Shown here one piece after another: positions 1 through 6,178 of a DNA stretch of 6,947 bases. Source of the DNA: Microbacteriaceae bacterium (GTDB taxonomy: Bacteria > Actinomycetota > Actinomycetes > Actinomycetales > Microbacteriaceae); the NCBI GenBank assembly GCA_030840185.1, contig JAUZFY010000191.1:1-6947 (forward strand), read 5' to 3'. The number at the start of each line of letters is the position of its first letter. Position 1 is the stretch's first letter. Position numbers and translations under genes: made by a program. The notes under the pieces are model-generated. The model was not told the DNA's origin and searched no databases. It worked only from the letters and a program-made list of their open reading frames with translations.

Positions 1-2
1 CC

Positions 3-503
3 TCGAACAAACTGCTCCATTCGGTGACGCTCGCCAAGAGCAGTTCCGCAATCATCACGGCAACGAACAGCAACCTTCCCATCACCGTGAGCAACCAGCT
101 CGACTGGCCGGTGACCGTCTACGTGACGGTGCGGTCTCCCACCGGCATCCTCTCCATCGCCAACGAGCGAGTCGAACTCACGATCGAGGCGCAGTCTCAG
201 GCGAAGGCGAACGTTCCGGCCCGATCGAACGCAAACGGCAACGCGACACTCCGGGTCTCGCTCTCGAGCGCTACCAACGTGTCGATTGCTGGCCCTGTCC
301 CCCTCAACGTGGATGTGCAAGCCGGCTGGGAGACCGCCTTCACCGCCGTGGTCGCGGTGCTGTTGATCGGCGTCTTCGCCTTCGGCATCTACCGCAACAT
401 CGCACGGCGTCGCAAGACGAAGAAGGCACGGGACGGCACCGTGCCGGACCCGGATCCGTTGGACCCGGCACCCGAAGCGACGCCGGAAGCGCGGAAATCG
501 TGA
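3..503 (+). CDS. DUF6049-like membrane-anchored protein, C-terminal part (5' end outside window)
   Basis: The frame is open from the first full codon (position 3) to TGA at 501-503, so this is the 3' end of a longer gene; the GTG at 24 need not be a start. The visible part has an Ig-like beta-rich stretch (pattern LPITVSNQLDWPVTVYV, then the acidic/polar SANERVELTIEAQ region). One hydrophobic transmembrane segment follows at about nt 339-392, then a basic stop-transfer cluster (ARRRKTKKAR) and an Asp/Pro-rich cytoplasmic tail. This matches the C-terminus of the large secreted DUF6049 protein usually found directly upstream of murJ in actinobacteria (Rv3909 lies there in M. tuberculosis). The body would be outside the membrane and the short tail inside. 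Its molecular function is not known to me. The last four bases overlap the murJ start (GTGA), which suggests translational coupling. Family assignment rests on C-terminal pattern and position. Confidence 0.75.
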   Translation, partial: SNKLLHSVTLAKSSSAIITATNSNLPITVSNQLDWPVTVYVTVRSPTGILSIANERVELTIEAQSQAKANVPARSNANGNATLRVSLSSATNVSIAGPVPLNVDVQAGWETAFTAVVAVLLIGVFAFGIYRNIARRRKTKKARDGTVPDPDPLDPAPEATPEARKS

Positions 504-2203
504 CCGACGCCCCGGGACTACAGGGGAACCAGGACCTTCCCCCCGAGCAGGATCTGGTGGACGACGCCATCGCCTCGAGCGAGACGGGCCGTGCGAGCGC
601 GATTCTCGCCGCAGGCACGATCGTTTCTCGGGTACTCGGATTCGCGCGGGGCGTGGTTCTTGCCCTGGCGATCGGTCAAGTCTCGAGCGCGAGCGCGAAT
701 GCATTCGGCGTGGCAAATCAGCTTCCCAACAATCTGTACGCGCTCGTTGCCGGTGGAGTTCTTAGCGCGGTGCTCGTGCCGCAGATTGTCAAGGCGGGCC
801 TGCACTCCGACGGCGGCGAGAAATTCATCAACCGGGTGGTCACCCTCGGGATCGTCGTGTTCGCGGTCGTCACCGTGGCCGCGACCCTCGCCGCACCGGC
901 ACTCATTGCCCTGTACACCCGTCAGGATGGCGGCGGACAGGTTGGATTCAGCGCGCACACTATCCAGCTCGCGACGGTTTTCGCCTACTGGTGCCTCCCG
1001 CAAATCTTCTTTTACGCCCTGTACAGCCTGTTAAGCGAGGTGCTCAACGCCCGTCGGATCTTCGGCCCGTTCACCTGGGCCCCCGTGCTCAACAACGTCG
1101 TCTCGATCGCGGGAATCGTCGTGTTCATGCTCCTGTTCGGCGGCGCCTCGCAGAACAGCAGCGTCGCAGTGTGGGACTCTGGCCGGATCGTGCTGCTCGG
1201 CGCCACAACGACGTTGAGCGTCGCGGCGCAGGCTCTCGTGCTGTTCCTGTTCTGGAAACGGGCCGGCTTGCGATTCCGTCCGGACTTCCGCTGGCGCGGC
1301 GTGGGGCTCGGCGCCACGGGAAGGGCCGCCGGGTGGCTCTTCGGTATGGTGCTGGTCACGCAGGTTGCGGGCGTGTTCCAGACCCAGGTTTCCACGCTGT
1401 CGCCCACCGCGGGAGTTGCGGCCCTTCAGAACTCGTGGCTCATCTTCATGCTTCCGCATTCCGTTGTGGCAGTCTCCATTGCCACCGCATATTTCACCCG
1501 GATGAGCGGCCATGCCAGCCGCGGGGACCTCGATGCCGTTCGCAACGACCTGTCGTCATCCCTCCGCTCGATCGGACTGCTGATCGTCTTCGGCGCCGTG
1601 GCCCTCGCCGTCGTCGCCTTTCCGTTCGCTCGGGTCTACGAGAGCGAGTTCTCCCATGCGGCCGCCATGGCCGCCGTCATCCTCGCGTTCCTTCCGGGCC
1701 TGATTCTGTTCAGCATGCTGTTCGTGATTCAGCGCGTGTTCTATGCACTCGGCGACACGCGCACACCGTTCTTCATGCAGTGCATCCAGGCCGCCCTCTT
1801 CATCGTCGGGGCGCTTCTGTGCACCACCCTCCCTCACGACTGGATCGGCGTCGGCGTCGCCGCTGTAACCTCCATAGCCGGTAGCGCCCAGGCCCTCGTC
1901 GCCATCATGCTCGTTCGCCGCCGGCTCGGGGGAATGGATGGTCGGCTGCTCGTCGTTCGCCACCTGCAGTATCTCGGTCTCGCGCTGGTCAGCGGGGCCG
2001 TCGGCGCCGGCGTCGTGCTGCTACTCGGCGGCTTCCGGGCCGACGGATTCGCGCAGTCCAGCCTCCTCGCGGCACTGCTCACGATAGTCGCCGCCGGCAC
2101 CCTGATGGCGGCAGCGTATTTCGGCCTGCTCACCCTGTTCCGCAACCCCGAGCTGGCCGCCGTGACGGGCACGCTCACGGCTCGTTTCCGCCGCGCAGGC
2201 TGA
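500..2203 (+). CDS. murJ: Lipid II flippase MurJ (MviN family)
   Basis: Polytopic membrane protein of 567 aa, a little longer than E. coli MurJ (511 aa) because of a polar N-terminal tail of about 30 residues. It moves lipid II across the cytoplasmic membrane for peptidoglycan synthesis. Family signatures visible: SRVLGFARG at residues 43-51, where R44 and R50 correspond to E. coli R18 and R24; a QLPNNLYALVAGG segment after the first helix; and the late VIQRVFYALGDTRTPF motif before helix 11. Repeated hydrophobic segments fit the 14-helix MOP-superfamily fold. Start: GTG at 500 overlaps the upstream stop, with only a weak purine-rich GGAAG upstream, so translation is probably coupled. The protein ends soon after the last membrane helices, without the pseudokinase extension of mycobacterial MviN (Rv3910). 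The E. coli D25 position is Gly here, and the R52 region carries Tyr. No strong terminator follows. Confidence 0.94.
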   Translation: MTDAPGLQGNQDLPPEQDLVDDAIASSETGRASAILAAGTIVSRVLGFARGVVLALAIGQVSSASANAFGVANQLPNNLYALVAGGVLSAVLVPQIVKAGLHSDGGEKFINRVVTLGIVVFAVVTVAATLAAPALIALYTRQDGGGQVGFSAHTIQLATVFAYWCLPQIFFYALYSLLSEVLNARRIFGPFTWAPVLNNVVSIAGIVVFMLLFGGASQNSSVAVWDSGRIVLLGATTTLSVAAQALVLFLFWKRAGLRFRPDFRWRGVGLGATGRAAGWLFGMVLVTQVAGVFQTQVSTLSPTAGVAALQNSWLIFMLPHSVVAVSIATAYFTRMSGHASRGDLDAVRNDLSSSLRSIGLLIVFGAVALAVVAFPFARVYESEFSHAAAMAAVILAFLPGLILFSMLFVIQRVFYALGDTRTPFFMQCIQAALFIVGALLCTTLPHDWIGVGVAAVTSIAGSAQALVAIMLVRRRLGGMDGRLLVVRHLQYLGLALVSGAVGAGVVLLLGGFRADGFAQSSLLAALLTIVAAGTLMAAAYFGLLTLFRNPELAAVTGTLTARFRRAG

Positions 2204-2248
2204 CCAACACGCGAAATCCGCGCGCGCACTCAAGCGGCCCGGAGTTCC

Positions 2249-2274
2249 GGAATAGTGTGTCCCTAGGATGTGTT
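2249..2274 (+). promoter_or_regulatory. Sigma-R/SigH-type promoter of trxBA
   Basis: GGAAT at 2249-2253 is followed by exactly 18 bases and then GTT at 2272-2274. This equals the published sigma-R consensus GGAAT-N18-GTT of Streptomyces, whose trxBA operon is a classic target. Transcription would begin near 2280-2283, leaving a leader of about 50 bases before the TTG start of trxB. The call is strengthened by position (intergenic, correct strand, immediately before trxB). That the cell has a SigR/RsrA-like thiol-stress pair is inferred. Confidence 0.77.
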
Positions 2275-2315
2275 GTATCCCGCTGTGGGCCGTGCATTCG
2301 GCTCGCACACCAGCC

Positions 2316-2321
2316 AAGGAG
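2316..2321 (+). promoter_or_regulatory. Ribosome binding site fixing the TTG start of trxB
   Basis: AAGGAG (then AT) lies 9 bases before TTG at 2331. It is the best Shine-Dalgarno match seen near any start in the window. The in-frame ATG at 2268 lies inside the proposed promoter spacer, upstream of the expected transcript start, and would add 21 residues before the conserved RQTIIIGSGPAG N-terminus. The TTG is therefore preferred. Confidence 0.87.
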
Positions 2322-2330
2322 ATATTCCAG

Positions 2331-3308
2331 TTGCGCCAGACCATCATTATCGGCTCCGGTCCTGCCGGCTACACGGCCGCCATCTACGCGGCGCGCGCGA
2401 AGCTTGAGCCGCTGCTCATCGCGAGCTCCGTCGAGGCGGGCGGTGAGCTGATGAAGACGACCGAGGTTGAGAACTATCCCGGCTTCCCGGAGGGCATCCA
2501 GGGCCCCGACCTCATGATGGCGTTCCAGGCGCAGGCCGAACGGTTCGGCACAACGGTTGTGCTGGACGATGTGACCGCACTCGACCTGACCGGCGAGGTG
2601 AAGAGAGTCACTCTCGGCAATGGCGACGTGCACGAGGCGCTGTCTGTGATCTTCGCCACCGGATCGGCGTACCGCAAGCTCGGCCTCGAAGAGGAGGAGC
2701 GCCTCAGCGGCCACGGAGTGTCCTGGTGCGCGACCTGCGATGGTTTCTTCTTTCGCAAGAAGACCATTGCCGTCGTCGGCGGCGGCGACTCGGCCATGGA
2801 AGAGGCGACCTTCCTGACGAAGTTCGCCGACAAGGTATACGTCATTCACCGCAACGAGAATTTGCGCGCCTCCAAGACAATGCAGGACCGCGCGTTCGAA
2901 AACCCGAAGATCGAGTTTCTGTTCAATCAGACCGTCGAGCGCATCTACGGCGACGAGACGGTCACCGGCCTCGGGCTGCGGAACACCGTAGACGGAACCG
3001 AGCGCACGCTTGATGTGAGCGGATTGTTCGTGGCAATCGGCGCCGACCCTCGCACCCACCTCGTTCACGGCGTTCTCGACATCAACCCGGACGGCACCAT
3101 CGCCGTCGAGGGTCGCAGCTCCCGAACGAACCGCCCCGGCGTGTTCGCCGCGGGAGACGTGCTCGACCCGACCTACCGGCAGGCTGTGACCGCCGCCGCC
3201 TCCGGCACCGTCGCAGCCCTCGACGCCGAGCATTATCTCGCGTCGCTCCCCAAAGACCTCCTGGCGACGGCGATCGGGGAAGCCACGCCCGATGCCGTCC
3301 CGGCCTGA
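2331..3308 (+). CDS. trxB: Thioredoxin reductase (NADPH)
   Basis: Low-molecular-weight flavoprotein of 325 aa, normal length for the family, which uses NADPH and FAD to reduce thioredoxin in the cytoplasm. Seen in order: FAD-binding GSGPAG at residues 8-13; redox-active CATC at 133-136; NADP-domain GGGDSA at 150-155; HRNENLRAS at 173-181; and the C-terminal FAD motif GVFAAGDVLDPTYRQA. The usual 2'-phosphate-binding pattern is HRRxxxR (E. coli R176, R177, R181). Here the second Arg is Asn175, while R174 and R179 remain, so NADPH use is probably kept but could be altered. TTG is chosen as start because of the AAGGAG site 9 bases upstream and because the protein then begins like its relatives. 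trxA follows after 31 bases, a shared transcript read from the sigma-R-type promoter. Confidence 0.95.
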   Translation: MRQTIIIGSGPAGYTAAIYAARAKLEPLLIASSVEAGGELMKTTEVENYPGFPEGIQGPDLMMAFQAQAERFGTTVVLDDVTALDLTGEVKRVTLGNGDVHEALSVIFATGSAYRKLGLEEEERLSGHGVSWCATCDGFFFRKKTIAVVGGGDSAMEEATFLTKFADKVYVIHRNENLRASKTMQDRAFENPKIEFLFNQTVERIYGDETVTGLGLRNTVDGTERTLDVSGLFVAIGADPRTHLVHGVLDINPDGTIAVEGRSSRTNRPGVFAAGDVLDPTYRQAVTAAASGTVAALDAEHYLASLPKDLLATAIGEATPDAVPA

Positions 3309-3325
3309 CGCTCACGAATCCAACG

Positions 3326-3333
3326 AAAGAGAG
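3326..3333 (+). promoter_or_regulatory. Ribosome binding site fixing the ATG start of trxA
   Basis: Purine-rich AAAGAGAG ends 6 bases before ATG at 3340. An earlier in-frame ATG at 3292 overlaps the end of trxB, lacks a comparable site and would add 16 polar residues absent from normal thioredoxins, so 3340 is preferred. Confidence 0.72.
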
Positions 3334-3339
3334 AATTTA

Positions 3340-3666
3340 ATGTCAAACGCCAAAGATGTAACCGACGCGAGCTTCCAGGCCGACGTCCTGGACTCCGAAA
3401 AGCTCGTGCTTGTCGACTTCTGGGCCGAGTGGTGCGGCCCATGTCGTGCGGTCAGCCCAATCCTCGACCAGATCGCCTCGGAGCACTCCGACAAGATTCA
3501 ACTCGTCAAGGTCAACGTTGACGACAACATGGAGATCGCCGCGAAATACCAGATCACCTCGATCCCGGCGATGAAGCTGTTCAAGGCAGGAGAGGTCGTC
3601 AAGACCGTTATCGGGGCCAAGCCGAAGCCCGCTCTCGAGTCCGACTTCGCCGAATGGCTCAAGTAA
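3340..3666 (+). CDS. trxA: Thioredoxin
   Basis: Cytoplasmic dithiol-disulfide oxidoreductase of 108 aa, the normal size, reduced by the TrxB encoded just upstream. The active site WCGPC is at residues 31-35, with C32 and C35 at the same numbers as in E. coli TrxA. The buried Asp is D26 (VDFWAEWCGPC) and the cis-proline loop is TSIP with P76. The conserved VKVNVDDN strand and a C-terminal helix ending in EWLK complete the fold. No signal peptide or extra domain. It lies 31 bases downstream of trxB, is followed by a strong hairpin, and is probably co-transcribed from the sigma-R-type promoter before trxB. Confidence 0.97.
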   Translation: MSNAKDVTDASFQADVLDSEKLVLVDFWAEWCGPCRAVSPILDQIASEHSDKIQLVKVNVDDNMEIAAKYQITSIPAMKLFKAGEVVKTVIGAKPKPALESDFAEWLK

Positions 3667-3694
3667 CGAGGCAATAGCTGGCCACAGAACCACG

Positions 3695-3732
3695 CAAGAG
3701 GGCCGCCCACCGCGAGGTGAGCGGCCCTCTTG
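3695..3732 (+). terminator. Hairpin terminator after trxA
   Basis: A perfect 12-bp GC-rich stem, CAAGAGGGCCGC (3695-3706) with GCGGCCCTCTTG (3721-3732), continues after one C/A mismatch into CACC/GGTG closed by the tetraloop GCGA (GNRA type). It starts 29 bases after the trxA stop. There is no T-tract (GGTACC follows), which is common among high-GC actinobacterial terminators, but it could also act as a 3' mRNA stabiliser. Confidence 0.8.
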
Positions 3733-3743
3733 GGTACCACGGC

Positions 3744-3749
3744 TATCCT
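3744..3749 (+). promoter_or_regulatory. Possible -10 element before the aminotransferase
   Basis: TATCCT fits the loose actinobacterial TANNNT -10 and sits between the trxA hairpin and the aminotransferase ATG, which would give a leader of roughly 30 bases. No recognisable -35 is present at the right distance (it would fall in the hairpin stem). This is a weak positional suggestion only. Confidence 0.22.
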
Positions 3750-3785
3750 TGAGTCTTCACCTCATCGCTCGACCCTGGAACAGCC

Positions 3786-5114
3786 ATGACAAACGCCGGA
3801 ACACCGTCTCGCCCCGACTCTGGGACAAATCTCGACCCCTGGTACGGCCTCTATGCCGATCGCACCGCTGGATTGAGCGCATCCGAGGTCCGAGCGCTTT
3901 TCGCGGTGGCCTCCCGTCCGGAGGTGGTCTCTCTCGCCGGGGGCATGCCATTCGTCAGCGGTCTCCCCGCCGAGCTGGTTGCGGGCGCGTTCGAGCGGAT
4001 GATGCGCGACAACGGCCCGCAGGCGCTCCAATACGGCTCGGGGCAAGGAGTTCCGGCCCTGCGCGAACAGATCCTGGAAGTGATGGCGCTCGAGGGCATT
4101 CGGGCGAGCGTCGACGACGTGGTCGTGACCACGGGATCCCAACATGCCCTCGAGCTCGTCAGCAAGCTCTTTCTGAACCCCGGCGACGTCGTGCTGGCCG
4201 AGGGTCCGAGCTACGTAACGGCGATGGTGGTCTTCAACTCCTTCCAGGCCGACATCAATCACGTCCCAATGGACGAGTTCGGGCTGATTCCCCAGGCGCT
4301 CCGGGAGGCAATCGCCCGCATTAAGGCGGCAGGCAAGACCATCAAGTTCCTGTACACAATCCCGTCGTTCAGCAACCCGGCCGGAGTGACCCTCACCTGG
4401 GAGCGTCGCCTCGAGGTTCTCGAGATCTGTCGCGACAACGAGATTCTCGTCCTCGAGGACAACCCGTACGGCCTGCTGTACTTCGACTCGCCGCCACCCC
4501 ACGCCATGAGATCAGTCGACGAAGACGGGGTGATCTACCTCGGAACCTTCTCGAAGACGCTCGCCCCCGGGTTCCGGGTCGGTTGGGCCCTCGCGCCGCA
4601 CGCCATTCGGGAGAAACTTATTCTTGCGAACGAGGCCGCGGTGCTGTCCCCTAGCTCATTCAGCCAACTCATGATTTCCGAATATCTCTCGGCCGCGGAC
4701 TGGAAGGGACAGATCGACACCTTCCGAGGTATTTACCAGGAGCGTCGGGACGCAATGCTCTCCGCCCTCGCCGAATTTCTCCCCCAATTGCGGTGGACGG
4801 TTCCGGGCGGCGGCTTCTACGTGTGGGCGACGCTGCCCGACAACATGGATTCGAAGGCCATGCTGCCCCGGGCGGTCAGGGAACTCGTCGCCTATACGCC
4901 GGGGACGGCGTTCTATGCCGATGGAAGTGGTCGAAACAACATTCGCTTGTCTTTCTGCTACCCCACGCCGGAATTCATCCGGGAGGGCATCCGTCGACTG
5001 TCTACGGTAATCAACGGCGAGATCGACCTGCTGAACACCTTCTCGCAGACCACCCCACTCGCGACCGTCCCACTCAAACAGGGCATCGCAAGCCCGCCAT
5101 CCAACATCGGTTGA
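3786..5114 (+). CDS. PLP-dependent aminotransferase, fold type I (class I/II, 2-aminoadipate/MocR-like group)
   Basis: Protein of 442 aa without the GntR DNA-binding domain of true MocR regulators, so most likely a cytoplasmic enzyme. Catalytic features: N197 (SNPAG), D225 and Y228 (LEDNPYG) for the cofactor ring, Schiff-base lysine K257 in GTFSKTLAPGFRVGW, and R387 (NNIRLSF) for the substrate carboxylate. The N-terminal SLAGGMP segment and the GSGQGVPALR motif place it with LysN/aminoadipate-type transaminases; the real substrate cannot be read from sequence. About 25-30 residues beyond the fold form a low-complexity Thr/Pro tail. The ATG start has only a weak TGGA-like site upstream, but the N-terminus fits the family. 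The ddl-like gene starts 7 bases after its stop, so the two form an operon, and a role in amino-acid supply for the cell wall is possible but inferred. Confidence 0.9.
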   Translation: MTNAGTPSRPDSGTNLDPWYGLYADRTAGLSASEVRALFAVASRPEVVSLAGGMPFVSGLPAELVAGAFERMMRDNGPQALQYGSGQGVPALREQILEVMALEGIRASVDDVVVTTGSQHALELVSKLFLNPGDVVLAEGPSYVTAMVVFNSFQADINHVPMDEFGLIPQALREAIARIKAAGKTIKFLYTIPSFSNPAGVTLTWERRLEVLEICRDNEILVLEDNPYGLLYFDSPPPHAMRSVDEDGVIYLGTFSKTLAPGFRVGWALAPHAIREKLILANEAAVLSPSSFSQLMISEYLSAADWKGQIDTFRGIYQERRDAMLSALAEFLPQLRWTVPGGGFYVWATLPDNMDSKAMLPRAVRELVAYTPGTAFYADGSGRNNIRLSFCYPTPEFIREGIRRLSTVINGEIDLLNTFSQTTPLATVPLKQGIASPPSNIG

Positions 5115-5121
5115 GCCAATC

Positions 5122-6084
5122 GTGACCAATAATCCCACTCGAACCGTCGTCGTCCTCGCCGGCGGAATCTCCCACGAGCGCGACGTGTCGCTTCGGTCCG
5201 GCCGCCAGGTGGCAGATCGACTCCAGGAACACGGAATCACGGTCATTTTGCGTGACCCGGATGCCTCGCTGCTCTCCTACCTGGCCGCCTCGCCTCCGGA
5301 CGTGGTTTGGCCCGCGCTGCACGGCGCAAGCGGAGAGGACGGGGCACTTCGCGCGCTTCTCGAGTTCGTCGGAGTCCCTTACGTCGGTTCCCAGCCGGGC
5401 TCCGCTCGCCTCGCCTGGGACAAACCGACCGCCAAGTCGCTCGTGGAGCGCTCAGGGGTGCCGACCCCGCCGTCGATCGCTCTCTCGCGAGACGCGTTCC
5501 GTGAGCTCGGCGCGTCAAGCGTTCTGGACTGCGTAACCTCGAGGCTGCCGGTTCCCCTCGTCGTCAAGCCCGCTCAGGGAGGGTCGGCCCAGGGGGTGAC
5601 CCTCGTCGATGATCGCGCCGACCTGCCGCGCGCGATGGTCGATGCCTACACGTATTGCGACGTGGCGCTGGTGGAGCAACGCGTCGTCGGCACCGAAATC
5701 GCGGTCGGGATCATCGACACCGGCGATGGCCCGGTGGCGCTCCCTGCGGTGGAAATCCAGCCGCTCTCCGGCGTCTACAGCTTCGAGGCCCGCTACAACG
5801 CCGGTGAGACCCGGTTTTACACACCCGCTCGGCTGAGCCCCGAGGTGAGCGCCGCCGCCGCCGACGTCGCCCTCCGCGCCCATCGCGCACTGGGGTTGCG
5901 TCACCTCTCCAGGGTCGACCTCATCATCGATTCCTCCGGCACGGCGTGGTTTCTGGAGGCCAATGTTTTGCCAGGGCTCACCGAAACCTCGCTGCTCCCC
6001 CTCGCGCTCGAGGCCGCCGGACACGACCTCGGCTGGGTCTACTCTGCCCTCGCAGAGGCGGCCATCCACGAAGCGAACACCTGA
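5122..6084 (+). CDS. ddl: D-alanine--D-alanine ligase family protein (ATP-grasp)
   Basis: Protein of 320 aa, close to E. coli DdlB (306) and shorter than mycobacterial Ddl (about 370). It would join two D-Ala using ATP for the peptidoglycan stem. Motifs: GGISHERDVSLRSG with E19 (E. coli E15); HGASGEDG at 67-74; ATP-grasp lysine K149 in VVKPAQGGSAQG; omega-loop YSFEARY at 219-225; R264 and D266 in SRVDL; and metal-binding FLEANVLPGLT with E279 and N281, followed by S290. The E19-S155-Y225 set matches the E. coli E15-S150-Y216 triad, and Tyr at that place argues for D-Ala-D-Ala rather than D-lactate specificity. Odd points: the loop lysine (E. coli K215) is Arg224 and the second Ser of GSS is Ala156. 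The GTG start lies 7 bases after the aminotransferase stop, with no strong Shine-Dalgarno, suggesting coupling. Many genomes carry another ddl, so this may be a paralogue. Confidence 0.85.
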   Translation: MTNNPTRTVVVLAGGISHERDVSLRSGRQVADRLQEHGITVILRDPDASLLSYLAASPPDVVWPALHGASGEDGALRALLEFVGVPYVGSQPGSARLAWDKPTAKSLVERSGVPTPPSIALSRDAFRELGASSVLDCVTSRLPVPLVVKPAQGGSAQGVTLVDDRADLPRAMVDAYTYCDVALVEQRVVGTEIAVGIIDTGDGPVALPAVEIQPLSGVYSFEARYNAGETRFYTPARLSPEVSAAAADVALRAHRALGLRHLSRVDLIIDSSGTAWFLEANVLPGLTETSLLPLALEAAGHDLGWVYSALAEAAIHEANT

Positions 6085-6090
6085 GCCGTC

Positions 6091-6154
6091 CGCGTTCCTA
6101 AGTGTGTCGCGTTCCTAAGTGTGTCGCGTTCCGTGAGTGTGCTCCGTTCCTGAG
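6091..6154 (+). repeat. 17-bp tandem repeat, two exact and two degenerate copies
   Basis: CGCGTTCCTAAGTGTGT occurs exactly at 6091-6107 and 6108-6124. A third copy from 6125 (CGCGTTCCGTGAGTGTGC) has a one-base insertion and a substitution, and a fourth from 6143 keeps CGTTCCTGAG. The array starts 6 bases after the ddl-like stop. Its function is unknown: it could be replication slippage, protein-binding iterons or a leftover end of a transposable element. No transposase is present in the window. Confidence 0.88.
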
Positions 6155-6178
6155 ACCCAACCAGATGCACTGAATCGT

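Noticed and set aside
991..1884. Long + strand frame of 297 codons inside murJ in another frame
   Set aside because: Arg/Pro/His-rich shadow of the murJ frame with no start signal or recognisable domain.
2268..2330. In-frame upstream ATG extending trxB by 21 codons
   Set aside because: It lies inside the proposed promoter spacer, has no Shine-Dalgarno, and the added residues are unlike TrxB N-termini; the TTG at 2331 has AAGGAG at ideal spacing.
2175..3233. Long open frame (352 codons) on the - strand opposite trxB
   Set aside because: It is antisense to a clearly real trxB, is Gly/Ala/Arg-rich without family motifs, and arises from high-GC codon bias.
3292..3339. In-frame upstream ATG extending trxA by 16 codons
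   Set aside because: It overlaps the trxB end, encodes a polar leader not seen in thioredoxins, and the ATG at 3340 has a purine-rich site and gives the standard 108-aa protein with C32/C35 numbering.
3762..4502. Long - strand frame of 246 codons opposite the aminotransferase
   Set aside because: Antisense shadow of a well-supported enzyme with intact catalytic residues.
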